A DNA stretch of 64,000 nt from Mactromeris polynyma (Eukaryota > Mollusca > Bivalvia > Venerida > Mactridae), in the NCBI GenBank assembly GCA_032209605.1, contig JASFXZ010000014.1:4980912-5044911 (forward strand). Direction: 5' to 3'. Positions 11,316-23,987 of this stretch are shown here, one piece after another. Numbering within the stretch: the first letter of the stretch is position 1; every line of letters begins with the position of its first letter. Position numbers and translations under genes: made by a program. The notes below the pieces were generated by a model. It ran no database searches. It saw only the letters and a list, made by a program, of their open reading frames with translations, and was not told the DNA's origin.

Positions 11316-11552
11316 CAGGGGCGTAGCTAGGAGGTTTCTGATGTGTACGCAAGATCCTTTTTGCGGGGGTCCGGGGGGTACTCCCCCGAAAAAAAATTAG
11401 TTTCTAGATTGTCTGTAGTGACTTCTGGGCGCATTCTTATCCCTGAATTGAACGAAGTTTTTTTAATGCAGATTTGAACTTTTTATTATTTCGATTTTTC
11501 GAGACAATGTGTACGCAGCTGCGTACTCTGCGTACAGGACGCTACGCGCCTG
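11316..11552. mobile_element. 237-bp inverted-repeat element with 5-bp duplication
   Basis: The left end caggggcgtagc and the reverse complement of the right end (caggcgcgtagc) match at 11 of 12 positions. The 5-mer ctcgc directly precedes the left end (11311-11315) and directly follows the right end (11553-11557), fitting a target duplication. The interior has a GGGGGTCCGGGGGG-rich patch and a palindromic TGTACGCAGCTGCGTAC stretch near the right end. No coding sequence. The superfamily is not assigned. Confidence 0.65.
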
Positions 11553-11557
11553 CTCGC

Positions 11558-12295
11558 AAAGAATTGAGGGAAGACATCCGATTTTAGATCTAATTTGTTA
11601 GCAGTTTATCGAAAACGAATATTGTACAGGAAAAAAACATTCTAAAAGCCTCTTTCCTTTTCTATGTGAATATTTCTCGACTGGTTTCCGACTTATTCTT
11701 TACTCATTTGTATGAACGTAAAATCAGAATAATTCGTGTACTCAGTCTAGAATATATTGAGCAACAGAAATACACAGTCTTAAACAAGTACGAATGTTGC
11801 GCGTGCGCGGGCACTTCTGCTTTAATATGATAGAACACGATTTTCAGCTTGAACAAACAAATAATTGCATTCATTTCGCCTTATTATTTGCCTTGACCAT
11901 CTGGCACTCAAGCGTCTACAGTGTTTACACTTGATCACGTGGTGATAAGGGACTAATTATTGGAAACCGGAAATAAACACCTAGCGTTCTTTCAATAACG
12001 GTGTGCATGTTGCTAAAAATAGATTTACCACCATATCGTATTTATTTAGTTTAACCTCGATCCAAAAATCGAAAAAGGCGGAACATAAACTGACTATTCT
12101 TTTCCACCGAAACTCAGAAACAAGCAACTGAATGGTCGATGTTTAATTGAGTCTTCGATGTCAGTTTGATCATCTCTAGGCCGGGAAGTCTATCAACATA
12201 TAATATTCATGTTTAGGATAAAAACGTAAGTGTCAAATTTTCTGTCGTAAGAATTGCATGTACTACCAAGCTAACCCATCTTGTAGACATCTCAA
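11558..12295. other. Spacer
   Basis: AT-rich unique sequence of about 740 bp. Nothing recognisable on either strand. Confidence 0.45.
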
Positions 12296-12490
12296 CTAGA
12301 TCACTGGATAAGAAGACGGTCGCTCAATCAGGAAGTAGGTTCGAGCATCGCAAATGGCACGCTCACAACTCATAAAGCAGTTCCGTACAAATTAAGGATT
12401 TTGTTGAGCTGGACTAAATAAGGACCATGATTTTATCACAATCAAGCTTATAAACTCACAGGGTCTTGTTTATGTCAATCTGCACTGTGT
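12296..12490 (+). repeat. SINE-2 copy (degenerate tRNA-derived)
   Basis: The region starts with a degenerate tRNA-like head containing aggttcgagcatcgc near 12347-12361 (B-box-like). Its tail has taaataaggaccatgatttt followed by atcacaatcaag, closely matching the tail of the minus-strand copy at 16690-16900. Shared head-plus-tail order at two places supports a SINE family; ends are approximate. Confidence 0.5.
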
Positions 12491-12570
12491 ATGAAATAGG
12501 AAAATCAGATTTATTGGAATGAAAGGTATATAGAGGCTATAACATATTACAAGTATAATTAGTTGGTTTA

Positions 12571-12700
12571 CTTCGTTTATTCGACAACCCTCTACCCGAA
12601 TACTTGGTGTCATTCGAAATAAATATCAGGTCCCGTTGTATCTTCTTATGCACGTCGAATTGGAATGGGCAATTGGAAACCATGTATTATTCGAAATAAA
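12571..12700. mobile_element. Family A element, truncated copy
   Basis: Matches the reverse complement of 7741-7918 over about 130 bp: it begins cgtttattcgacaac, passes through the tacccgaatact and attcgaaataaa blocks, and stops at aataaaatt before the far terminal repeat. Flanking TA is lost on the truncated side. Confidence 0.6.
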
Positions 12701-13429
12701 ATTATTAATCACTCATGATTCCCTGTTCTTAAATATATGTCAAGCATACACTGAACACATTTTCTAAACGTCCATGTTATAAAATACAAATTTAAGAAAA
12801 CGGTTTTATATGCCGACTTAAAATTTGGCCTTCTAGTATTATACATAACACTCTATCGACTTCCACAAAGAAAATACATATTTATCCACGTGTGACGGTG
12901 AGTACGATTTTCACTTTTTGGCACGAGGACCACGTGTACTATGAAGTAAGCGGTGAATTTCATTTCAATGCAAATCACGTTGTATGTCCAACATGAAAAA
13001 CAAAAGATGCCGACAAAAACCACTGAAGAAAGCGCCGGGGCCGTCGGTATGATTGATGCTGCTACTCCGATTCGACAGATATGACTAACTTTATAATTTA
13101 AATAATCAATTCAAATGGAATTTGCAAAATAATTATATAAATATATAATTTTTGTATTATTGACCACTTTTTATCAATATTTCAGGTTACCCGTCTGTTC
13201 AATAGGCGCAAATGAGTATATTTTTTCTGTTGTTATTTCCGACGAAGTACCAAGTGGACGTTTAGACATTTTGTCGAGTGTAGTATTCGTTTACGGAAAC
13301 AATTGATGCGGAACAGATTCCCATTGAAATAATACAGAAATATTTCTAGCGTTTAGTTAGAATTACTTGTCCTACTTACTAGTAATCCCCACCCACGATA
13401 TCTCCTGCATGCGTTATGCGATTTAACTA
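12701..13429. other. Spacer
   Basis: Unique AT-rich sequence. Contains several CACGTG/ACGTG words (12889-12935), of uncertain meaning. No gene is supported. Confidence 0.4.
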
Positions 13430-13694
13430 CAGAAAAACCTCAATAATAAGACCACCCATTGGGATCTTTGAAAACTGGTCTTAATTTTGAGGTGGTCTTA
13501 ATATTGAGGTTGGATGAAGAGCAAAGAAGTAAAAAAAGGGCCTAAAAATGGTGTTCTTAATTTTGAGGTGGTCTTATTATTAAGGTGGTCTTATTATTGA
13601 GGTGGCCTTATTATTAAGGTGGTCTCATCATTGAGGTGGTCTTATTATTAAAGTTGTCTTATTATTGAGGTGGTCTTTATGTGAGGCTTTACTG
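13430..13694. mobile_element. Family B element with internal 18-bp expansion
   Basis: The left end cagaaaaacctcaataataa and the right end (reverse complement cagtaaagcctc) are flanked by TA at 13428-13429 and 13695-13696. Between about 13545 and 13680 the sequence is a tandem run of an 18-bp unit, aggtggtcttattattga and variants, about seven copies, derived from the element's own inner terminal repeat. Other family B copies are about 150-180 bp; this one is 265 bp because of the expansion. Confidence 0.75.
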
Positions 13695-14940
13695 TATACC
13701 CGTATGTTCTTACTCACAATTTAAGATACGTTCAGACCTTTTGCTTATCATAGCGTTTTCAACTTTTCACACTTGGTCGATGCTCCAGGAACATTATCTT
13801 ACTTTATCCTCTAACCACGTTGTTGTGGCTCGTGCTAATTATCCACGTGCTAACAAGAAATCAACATGCAATTCAGAGTTATCTCAGAGGTGGGGAAGAT
13901 GTTATCATCAGAAGATGAATATCTTGTTATGAACGCTATAAACAATACGGCTGATTAAGATTTACATGTTCGATATGCTTCTGATATTTTTGTAAGGAAA
14001 TATAGGATTTTATCTGGACGCTGTGAGCTTATGCGTTTTGAAAGAGCAAATGAATCTGATAACACACGTAAGCTCCAGCTTTTTCTCGCTATTTATTGTT
14101 CAGAGAAAAATAGTTTGTTCAGTACACTACGGGTATACAAGCTGTTTTATCTGCTTTAATAACAGTCATTTCATATCAAAATCATTTTGAATGTTACTGA
14201 TTTTGAGCTCTACAAAAAGTGCTTCATTCAGGAAAACTAGTTTTTAACAAGTCATTTTACCAGACATTTCTTGTAAATATAATCTGTAAAGTACACAGGC
14301 AATCAATCAGCATTTAGTTAGTGCCTAAAATAACTATAGAAAACAAGACGTTCATGGTTAATAGTTCTGGCACGTTGGAATTTTGGCAGTTTTTCTTTCA
14401 TCTTCAATGCAAGCGTTTAACCGAATCCATAACTGGTTTAAAGCATCCAATAGTTGGATTACCTTTTCGTTTTTCTATTACTCTAATTACATTCCGTACC
14501 TCCCGGATGTTCGTGAACATTTCGGATTACCTCTAAATCTATGGAATTAAACATTTGGAGAACCTCGATCTTTCCCCATGATCACGTTTCCCATTTTAGA
14601 GTGATAAGTATAACATAATAAGCAACGAAAAATTTGAATTTAATAAAATATTTTTTCTTATTTTTTCTTATTTTTCTGCATATATTTCAGCTATGTGATA
14701 TTTTTCACTTTCTTTTAACATTCTCTGATATTTACCCGTCGAGAGATGAGTTTGAATTAAAGTTTGAATTGTTTCATCTCGAAAGTTAAGGAAATATGGT
14801 GCCAAATTCCATTCCGTTAACCGAAGACTGTCTGAATTAATTGTTATCCGAACAGTGAGAATACTGTTCCGCGTGTTTGACCTCTGCTCAGTTGTCTGAA
14901 GGTTTAATTAGTATTTATTGTTTGGTACCAATGTTAAGGG
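13695..14940. other. Spacer
   Basis: About 1.2 kb of unique AT-rich DNA. Open stretches at 13681-13932 and 14321-14536 have no recognisable similarity and begin within or beside repeat sequence. No gene is supported. Confidence 0.4.
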
Positions 14941-14968
14941 ATATACACGAAAACAATTTTGAGCCGAT

Positions 14969-15340
14969 ATAAACAGAACAGAACAGAACGGAACATATAG
15001 TTTATTGTTGAATTGAGCAATTGCAGCTCATCGTCATTAACGCATATGTACACAAATACATCATCATGTCATGTTGAAAAATAAATATATATAAATATTG
15101 AATAACATCTATTACAAAGCAATACGTAGAGATGAATAGTACAAGAGATTGTATAAACAGATAATAACAAAACAAAAGAAATGGGAATAAACTCAATTAA
15201 TTCTTACATTAAGTATGACATTTCTCTGGTTAAGTCCGTGTTCAGTGAATAAGGCCAAGTTATATATTGCTTTTTCTCTCTCGTTTAAATGAAGTAATTC
15301 TAAAAAATAAACGTAGAAGGTCTTTTGAAATAATAAGTCT
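14969..15340 (-). repeat. Possible antisense retroelement 3' end
   Basis: A short pentamer run (cagaacagaacagaacggaac) at about 14974-14994 is followed by atatagtttattg and several hundred bp of AT-rich sequence with TTTATT/AATAAA words. This is the look of a non-LTR retrotransposon 3' tail read on the minus strand, with the pentamer run as the tail repeat. No reverse transcriptase fragment is seen, so this is only a suggestion. Confidence 0.25.
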
Positions 15341-16689
15341 TAATGCATTTCCTCCGTAAAAGTTCGAAACAAGGAAATTTGCATGTAAAGTGCCACAATT
15401 CCACAGCTTAAATGCTGGATGCCACTTTGTGGACTCGAAATATAATTTGCCTTATCTAAATGTACTTTTAGTAGTTTTACACCTTGATGTAGTCCAAACG
15501 TCACTAAAATATTTTCTTTCTTTCTCTCTACAAATAGTAGAATACTATATAAGTATATGTATATTATCATATTTTTTCTGTTTGCAAACATTCGAAGAGA
15601 TTAGTTATAGAACAATTTCTTGAAATGAGAAAAAAAAGAATTTATGTTCTAATTTTAAGCGTTTTATGAATCACCGAATTATTGGCGCTGATTCAAATTG
15701 AATTATAAGATTTAATGTGAAGAGTTTAATGTTTTCAACAAAAGTGCTTTAGACGCTTGACAACAATATCAATTAGTTGTATTTTAGTATTCACCCGATA
15801 GAAGTGGCGGAACGGCGCATAAGTGAAACGAATTGACAAAATGTAACCAATAGAAAATGATTATCACAAAATATTATTCGAAGTAAATTTTATTATAATG
15901 CTAACTTAAAGACCTTTAACACACTTGTTTTCTGATGTCTTAAAGCGATATCCAAACATTGTAATACGTGTATAGAAACATATTTGAAAGATATCAGTCA
16001 ATATCGTTTGAAGTGAGCAGTCACAGAGGCGCTCCGTTTGCATTCTGTAAAATGCTTACGTCATCACTTTTTGAGTACTTGATAACATTATAAAAAGTAA
16101 AGCTGGTTTTCACCATGATGTTTCTGATGTTCAAACGGTTGAGTTCGTATATTGTGACTCAATGACTTCATAATATAATTAAACTCGTTTTTGTCCTTCG
16201 TTAGAAAATAATTTTTAAACATGTTGTTTTATTACTTAAAGTATTAAGTTCAATGACTGAAGCTGGAAGCCAGCAATTATCTCAATAATTTCTCCACGGG
16301 GGAGCGCCTATTATTTCCTCGTTGAAAAACTTCATTTATGTCTGTTTATTATTGTCTAGAATATTCAAGAAAGTCTAGATCTATCGGTAAATCGACAGGT
16401 TGTTTAAGATAAAATACTTATTCTCGCCGCATGGCTGTCTGTTCATGTATTGTAAAACACGGTATTCTTATTCTCAATCGTAATCATTTGTTTCTACCTG
16501 AGGTTTTTATTGTCAAAATCAAATTCATAAGATCTTACAGGAGTGGTGAAGTACTCACTTCATCATGTGATTAAGGATTTGCTACAAAAGAATCATTAAC
16601 ACTACATGGATTGCATTTGTTTCTGTAAATTGTGTGTAAATTAGATTCCATGAAAATACCAGAAGTTTGTCGGAATGAAAAAACTGTCT
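15341..16689. other. Spacer
   Basis: AT-rich sequence with overlapping short ORFs on both strands (15340-15623) that I cannot assign. No RNA genes or element ends recognised. Confidence 0.4.
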
Positions 16690-16905
16690 ACATATACACA
16701 CATATATACCGATTGACTTCAGGTCGATTTGTGATGAAAGCACGGTCCTTATTTGAATCATTCTCAGGTCCGCTTTCTTGCTAACACAGCACGTGGTGGT
16801 ATGAGGAGATTTGATCGGTTTGAGGTGGGACTCGAAGCCCTTTCCTTCGGGTTGAGAGGCCAACTTCGTAACCCCTACACAGCCCCTCTGAAAATGTCCT
16901 CAAAT
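16690..16905 (-). repeat. SINE-2 copy (tRNA-derived, minus strand)
   Basis: Read on the minus strand, the head contains ggcctctcaacccgaagg and then ggcttcgagtcccacc, a good B-box/T-arm-like block, near 16821-16836. The tail follows with aataaggaccgtgctttc and atcacaaatcgacc, matching the copy at 12296-12490. The head does not fold as a complete tRNA, so this is a SINE and not a tRNA gene. Confidence 0.6.
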
Positions 16906-17800
16906 TCCATTGTAGATAAGATTGACATTTTGCATTCCCACTCTTCTTGACTAATCGAGAAATTATATTATTTGTGATTACTGGTTCCCCAGTCAGTTTT
17001 TGTCAATTTTATATCGAACCGCAGGGAACCAGTTTCAGTTAAACTCCCTCTTAATGTTTTGTTTTTTTGGTTGTTCCAGCTTGATGTGTTCCCCAATTCA
17101 CTTCCTGTTAGTTGAATTCCATGTTGACATTTTGAAGGCATTAAAGTTAGTTTTCATGTTTATTTAGAAATATGATAAGTAAGTTAAGATCGATTCTGAT
17201 TTGATTTACTTTCGTATATCAAATTCAGTCATTAGTATTATTAATTAATTGCTCAGCTATAGTCAGGTTTCGAATGTTTGCACAATGTGAACTATAAAGT
17301 TTAGGTATTTTATGTTGGTTTATGAGAAGTTTGGTATAAAGTATTTCAATATTTTCAGAGTCAACTTAATCTAGATCTGTTGAGTGTTGATCCTTCCTGA
17401 ACACGGTTCCTGGTGTTCATTCTTTAGGAAGGCTAAAACTACCATTCGTAAGATATAAGGTCCTTGGTTGTTTCTCTGACCTCTTTTGTCTACAATCGTC
17501 AAAAAATAAGGCGATATCTCCCGAGAATTTCATTGCGAGTAATTTTGAATAGCTTCAGGGATATTTCCTATGTTATAAATCTATAGACGACTGTCTCACT
17601 ACGCACGCTGGGTGAATATTTCTTTAGAATCATTCCTGAACCAGAACTACATTCATTGCTTATTTATTTCTAATCTTTTCAAAACTCTGAGAACAGCTTT
17701 GGAGCTATTTTATCTCTACATCCGGGCACTATGTATCAAGATCCGGACACGTGTTTGCATTGCCCAGAACCGCTATATGTGATAAGATACCGGAGCTTCT
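16906..17800. other. Spacer
   Basis: Unique AT-rich sequence with no recognised feature. Confidence 0.4.
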
Positions 17801-18010
17801 GTTTGATCTTACACATTTACATCGACTGTGAAACAAGGTCTTACACATTATATAAACCACTTTCTATGACTGCTTCATGGGTTACTAACCTATGTGGGCG
17901 CTTAATTCCGAGATTCTGAAGGTCGCGAAATAATCTTGTTTAGAGGTGGATTCGAACCCACGTTCTCCGTATCTAGAGTCCGGTGCTCCACCTTTATACA
18001 AGCATACCTT
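17801..18010 (-). repeat. SINE-1 copy (tRNA-derived, minus strand)
   Basis: On the minus strand a tRNA-like head with ggtggagcaccggactctag precedes the B-box gtgggttcgaatccacc (about 17944-17960). The body and tail carry gttagtaacccatgaagcag and a tgtttcacagtcgatg block, the signature tail shared with copies at 23388, 35636, 41694 and 53125. The anticodon-like loop reads CTCTAGA, but the acceptor arm does not pair; treat as a SINE head. Confidence 0.65.
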
Positions 18011-18229
18011 CCTAGACGCAGGTGCTTTATTATACTATTGTAAGTAAAACAATTGTATTACTCTAATGTCTCCAACCAACTTGCTCATATAGAGATTGAA
18101 CTTTTCCCAACGTGCACCAAGACTCGAGAACGGATGAACATGTATATAATAAATTCAGAATCATCACCGAATATTAACAACCCTGTACAGTAATTCAAAT
18201 TTAGGCTCGTGAATTGGAGGCTTTAAACT

Positions 18230-20572
18230 GTTCCGCCCTCCCTCTGTTCCGCCCTCCCTCTGTTCCTCAATCCATCTGTCCCTCACTCAATATGTTCCTC
18301 CCTCAATATGTTCCTCCCTCCATCTGTTCCTCACTCAGTATGTTCCTCCCTCCATCTGTTCCTCCATCCATCTGTTCCTCCCTCCATCTGTTCCTCCTTC
18401 CATCTGTTCCTCCTTCCATCTGTCCCTCACTCAATATGTTCCTCCCTCAATATGTTCCTCCCTCCATCTGTTCCTCACTCAGTATGTTCCTCCTTCCATC
18501 TGTTCCTCCATCCATCTGTCCCTCACTCAATATGTTCCTCCCTCCATCTGTTCCTCACTCAATATGTTCCTCCATCCATCTGTCCCTCACTCAATATGTT
18601 CCTCCTTCCATCTGTTCCTCACTCAATATGTTCCTCCCTCCATCTGTTCCTCCCTCCATCTGCCCCTCACTCAATATGTTCCTCCTTCCATCTGTTCCTC
18701 CATCCATCTGTCCCTCACTCAATATGTTCCTCCTTCCATCTGTTCCTCACTCAATATGTTCCTCCCTCCATCTGTTCCTCCCTCCATCTGCCCCTCACTC
18801 AATATGTTCCTCCTTCCATCTGTTCCTCCATCCATATGTCCCTCACTCAATATGTTCCTCCCTCCATCTGTCCCTCACTCAATATGTTCCTCCCTCCATC
18901 TGTTCCTCACTCAATATGTTCCTCCTTCCATCTGTTCCTTCATCCATCTGTCCCTCACTCAATATGTTCCTCCCTCCATCTGTTCCTCACTCAATATGTT
19001 CCTCCCTCCATCTGTCCCTCCCTCAATATGTTCCTCCTTCCATCTGTTCCTCCATCCATCTGTCCCTCACTCAATATGTTCCTCCCTCCATCTGTCCCTC
19101 CCTCAATATGTTCCTCCTTCCATCTGTTCCTCCATCCATCTGTCCCTCACTCAATATGTTCCTCCCTCCATCTGTTCCTCACTCAATATGTTCCTCCCTC
19201 CATCTGTCCCTCCCTCAATATGTTCCTCCCTCCATCTGTCCCTCCCTCAATATGTTCCTCCTTCCATCTGTTCCTCCATCCATCTGTCCCTCACTCAATA
19301 TGTTCCTCCCTCCATCTGTCCCTCCCTCAATATGTTCCTCCTTCCATCTGTTCCTCCCTCCATCTGTTCCTCCATCCATCTGTCCCTCACTCAATATGTT
19401 CCTCCCTCCATCTGTTCCTCACTCAATATGTTCCTCCCTCCATCTGTTCCTCACTCAATATGTTCCTCCCTCCATCTGTTCCTCACTCAATATGTTCCTC
19501 CCTCCATCTGTTCCTCACTCAATATGTTCCTCCCTCCATCTGTCCCTCACTCAATATGTTCCTCCCTCCATCTGTCCCTCACTCAATATGTTCCTCCCTC
19601 CATCTGTCCCTCACTCAATATGTTCCTCCCTCCATATGTCCCTCACTCAATATGTTCCCCCTCCATCTTTTCCTCCGTCCATCTGCCCCTCACTCAATAT
19701 GACTTCCCTCAATTTGTTCCTCCGTCCATCTTTTCCTCCGTCCATCTGCCCCTCCCTCAATCTGCCCCTCCCTCAATCTGTCCCTCCCTCCATCTGTCCC
19801 TCACTCAATATGTTCCTCCCTCCATCTGTTCCTCACTCAAATGTTCCTCACTCAATATGTTCCTCCCTCCATCTGTCCCTCACTCAATATGTTCCCCCTC
19901 CATCTTTTCCTCCGTCCATCTGCCCCTCACTCAATATGACTTCCCTCAATTTGTTCCTCCGTCCATCTTTTCCTCCGTCCATCTGCCCCTCCCTCAATCT
20001 GTCCCTCCCTCCATCTGTTCCTCCGTTCATCTGTCCCTCCTCAAATATGTTCCTCTCTCCATCTGTTCCTCCGTCCATATGTTCCTCCGTCCATCTGTTC
20101 TTCCCTCCATCTGTTCCTCCATCCATTTGTTCCTCACTCAATATGTTCCTCCCTCAATCTGTTCCTCCCTCCATCTATCTCTCCCTCCATCTGTCCCACC
20201 CTCAAACTGTCCCTCCCTCCCTCCATCTGTCCCTCCCTCCATCTGTCCCTCCCTCCATCTGTCCCTCCCTCCATCTGTCCCTCCCTCCATCTGTCCTTCC
20301 CTCCATCTGTCCCTCCCTCCATCTGTCCCTCCCTCCATCTGTCCCTCTCTCCATCTGTCCCTCCCTCCATCTGTCCCTCCCTCAAGCTGTTCCTCCCTCC
20401 ATCTGTCCCACCCTCAATCTGTTCCTCCCTCTATCTTTCCCTCCCTCTATCTTTCCCTCCCTCCCTCCATCTGTCCCTTCCTCCTTCTGTCCCTCCCTCC
20501 ATCTGTCCATCCCTCCATATGTCCCTCCCTCCATCTGCCCCACCCTCCATCTGTCCCTCTCTCCATCTGTTC
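18230..20572. repeat. 16-bp pyrimidine-rich minisatellite (about 146 units)
   Basis: Two main 16-bp unit types, ttcctccctccatctg and tccctcactcaatatg, are mixed in runs. The right part (after about 20160) becomes almost pure tccctccctccatctg. All three plus-strand frames are open (up to 806 codons, 18214-20634), giving the same 16-residue peptide period in each frame, as expected when 16-bp units lack stop codons. The plus strand is strongly pyrimidine-biased. Not interpreted as coding. Confidence 0.96.
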
Positions 20573-21299
20573 CTCACACTATCTGTTTTTCCGTCCCCTT
20601 CATCCCCGACTCCGTATCACCTATTTTTCATTAAAGAATAAAAAAACACACCAGTCACTACTGCAATGCATTTATTATTCAAACACGTTATAACCTAATA
20701 CATTCAGAGGGCGTATGGAGTTGATCGGACAAGCGTGGAACCACTATAGCCTACTCGCATATTTTTTAAAAACAAGCCTTCATGCCTGATAGTGTCGAAA
20801 AGTAATACTTTCATATCAATCTCCTTATTAGTATTTTTATTGATCATCCACTATATTTAATCACATGTTTCCGAGTTACTCACTAATTTAATGAGAAGTC
20901 AATGAATAAGAAAATATCCCAAAGGAATTCTTTTGGTCGGGTCACGAATATGGTATACTTTGTAAGGTTTGGACTCTGCTATTAATTTTTAATAAGCTGA
21001 GCTGATATTTCTCGTATTTCTTGAATGGTTCTATATACTTTCGCATTGTATTGATCTAGCCAGATGATATTGTTGAATACAGTCTAATCCTGTTATTGAA
21101 TATTCGTATCCCCTCGGTTATTATTGCACAGAATAGTTACTGCCGCCAGGTTTTATCAACATAATGCCTTGTAATTCAATAGCAATAGTTGAACAAAATC
21201 GGGATTAAGTAATTTGGATACTGCACCCTTCTCAATATCATCGTGTACTCACCCACAATATATGACGGGCGTGATTAAATGCCATTTCATTTAATATGC
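20573..21299. other. Spacer
   Basis: About 720 bp of unique AT-rich DNA with no recognised feature. Confidence 0.45.
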
Positions 21300-21615
21300 A
21301 AACGCATTGACACGCCAAACTTAGAGCTTACAACATTTCGCGTCATGGTAAGTAAGGGTAGATGTATAAGTAGAACCAAACGCATTGACACGCCAAACTT
21401 AGAGCTTACAACATTTCGCGTCACGGTAAGTAAGGGTAGATGTATAAGTAGAACCAAACGCATTAACACGCCAAACTTAGAGCTTACAACATTTCGCGTC
21501 ATGGTAAGTAAGGGTAGATGTATAAGTAAAACCAAACGCATTGACACGCCAAACTTAGAGCTTACAACATTTCGCGTCATGGTAAGTAAGGGTAGATGTA
21601 TAAGTAGAACCAAAG
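21300..21615. repeat. 78-bp tandem repeat (4 units)
   Basis: Four near-identical 78-bp copies beginning aaacgcattgacacgccaaa. Differences between copies are single substitutions. Because 78 is 26 codons, one plus frame (21279-21758) and one minus frame stay open across the array. Each unit contains a ggtaagtaaggg donor-like motif. The following sequence (21616-21760) is unique. No evidence of a real protein. Confidence 0.95.
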
Positions 21616-21931
21616 TTAAAACAGATACTTGCTATCAGTATGATATTCATAAAAAACGTCTTATCTACAAATCGAGTTCTCTTGTCTCGAACTTCATCGG
21701 ATCCTTCGGAAACCTCGAGACATCGGATATTGTGTTGCTATATAATACAAGTGGGTGATATTTTACAAATTCTTCAATCGTTTGACCCATACTGCTCAAA
21801 ACTCGAATGTTTTTGGTCACTTAAAGTTGTTGAATTTCTGTTAAGTGCATTTTCTTGAGTTTGTCTTAATTCTGGTAAACTATTTAGTCAGTTACGAGAC
21901 CATTGCGGCCAAAACAGCCAAAGATTTAACT

Positions 21932-22468
21932 AAACACCATATCTCTACAAAACACACACCTCTTCAATAATGACCTAGCTAAACACCATATCTCTACAAA
22001 ACACACACCTCTTCAATAATGATCTAGCTAAACACCATATCTCTACAAAACACACACCTCTTCAATAATGATCTTGCTAAACACCATATCTCTACAAAAC
22101 ACACACCTCTTCAATAATGACCTAGCTAAACACCATATCTCTACAAAACACACACCTCTTCAATAATGATCTAGCTAAACACCATATCTCTACAAAACAC
22201 ACACCTCTTCAATAATGACCTAGCTAAACACCATATCTCTACAAAACACACACCTCTTCAATAATGATCTAGCTAAACACCATATCTCTACAAAACACAC
22301 ACCTCTTCAATAATGACCTAGCTAAACACCATATCTCTACAAAACACACACCTCTTCAATAATGATCTAGCTAGCACCATATCTCTACAAAACACACACC
22401 TCTTCAATAATGATCTAGCTAAACACCATATCTCTACAAAACACACACCTCTTCAATAATGATCTAGC
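21932..22468. repeat. 49-bp minisatellite (11 units)
   Basis: Eleven 49-bp units beginning aaacaccatatctctacaaa and ending atgatctagct. GACCTAGCT and GATCTAGCT variants alternate irregularly; one unit near 22370 has lost two bases. The CCTCTTCAATAATG part resembles motifs in family C elements, and the right flank (22490-22535) also has family C-like cctctgttaaacaagacctc, so this array may also be element-derived. Confidence 0.95.
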
Positions 22469-22535
22469 AACAAGATCTGTTTTATCAGAAGATAAGAAAA
22501 CCTCTGTTAAACAAGACCTCTTCTTTAACAACGGA

Positions 22536-23387
22536 ATAAGCTTGTAATTGCTGTAGAACTGATCAGTATTGGTTTGCTCTGATGTCTAAGGCCCATGTTA
22601 CAGAATAACAAGTACAAGATTACTGCGTTAATGTACATACACTGCACATAAGGTGCCATAATAACGTTGCTACCACTTTACCATTTAATTGGGCGTAACA
22701 ATATACAAACAGAAGTATAGTTTCCACAGACAACGTTAAACAATTTAGTGCTCGGTTTATGAACGTAATTAAAACAATAACACTCCGTTGTCTGTGTAAA
22801 CATCTGGGCATAGTTAGCAAATCTCTGCCGAGAAATGGTGTTACTTACCACCAAATGGCGTAGGGTATGTACTGAGCTGAAACCATTAAGATTTAGCGCG
22901 AACTTGTCTAAAGTTAGTGTCCAATAACCACAAAATATTATAATAAATATGCAGTAACATTATACATACAAATACCAGGATATTTTTTCGAGTGGCATTT
23001 TCATAGAATTATGTGGTTGATATGTTACATTAAGGCATAGAATTGTTTGTATTGTGACAGTAGATGTTTAATTAATGGAATATTATTACAATAATTAGCC
23101 CCATTCAATCTTCTTTATGTCGTTGTCTGAAATAAATATTATTGCCCAAAGGGTTATGAATATATATTCACTAACTTTGCTAATTAATATGAGGGTTTGC
23201 TATGTTAATGATGATATGCTTATCTTTATTTTGCGCCAAATTATGGTGTTCCACTTGATCTATCTTGGATAAATTAGCTTGTACTGTTGGTTTTTGACTT
23301 CCGAACTAAGATTCATAAAAATTGCGAAATATGCCATTTTCGTGTTAAGATTGAACTTATTCATTAAACAGCTATTGAGAAAAAAGT
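22536..23387. other. Spacer
   Basis: Unique AT-rich DNA with short unassignable ORFs only. Confidence 0.4.
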
Positions 23388-23555
23388 TCTTACACAATAT
23401 ACTAATCATTATCGATAACTGTTCATGGGTTACTAACCAGCACTCAAGATTGTGAAGTTCGTGTTCAAATCCCACTCAACGGGGCTCGAACTCACGATCT
23501 TCGGATCAGGGGATCATGCGCTATTCACCTCGACCGCTACGCCTCTGATTTATGT
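23388..23555 (-). repeat. SINE-1 copy (minus strand)
   Basis: On the minus strand the head reads tagcggtcgaggtgaatagc (A-box-like) and then atcgtgagttcgagccccg (B-box) near 23479-23500. The body contains cacgaacttcacaatcttg and gttagtaacccatgaacag, shared with the other SINE-1 copies. Confidence 0.7.
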
Positions 23556-23761
23556 TTCAGTTGGCTCAAAGCAGATCTCTGACAAAGGAATTTTAATTGT
23601 TTAAGATGCCGATCAAATGGTAAATATATGTAAGATCCTAAAGTATTAGAAAGTTCGGTCGTAGCAAGACAATAACGACACAGAAACTGGTCACCAATGG
23701 GCATTTCTAACATAGAATATATACAAATATGTATCGACAGTTTATTTGGCATTTGTTATCT

Positions 23762-23987
23762 GCAATGGAGGGGGTGTCGCTGGTTATCGGCAATGGAGGG
23801 GGTGTCGCTGGTTACCGGCAATGGAGGGATGTCGCTGGTTATCGGCAATGGAGGGGGTGTCGCTGGTTACCGGCAATGGAGGGATGTCGCTGGTTATCGG
23901 CAATGGAGGGGGTGTCGCTGGTTACCGGCTATGGAGGGTGTGTCATTAGGTATCGGCATTGTATGGGGTGTCATTGGTTATCGGCAA
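23762..23987. repeat. 27-28-bp minisatellite (about 8 units)
   Basis: Units of the form gcaatggagg...gtgtcgctggtta, 28 bp with GGAGGGGGTG or 27 bp with GGAGGGATG. The two lengths alternate, so several frames stay open with similar peptides. The last two units are more diverged. Confidence 0.93.

Noticed and set aside
18214..20693. Plus-strand ORFs of 806, 709 and 464 codons
   Set aside because: All three frames of the 16-bp pyrimidine array are open with the same 16-residue period, which is a composition effect.
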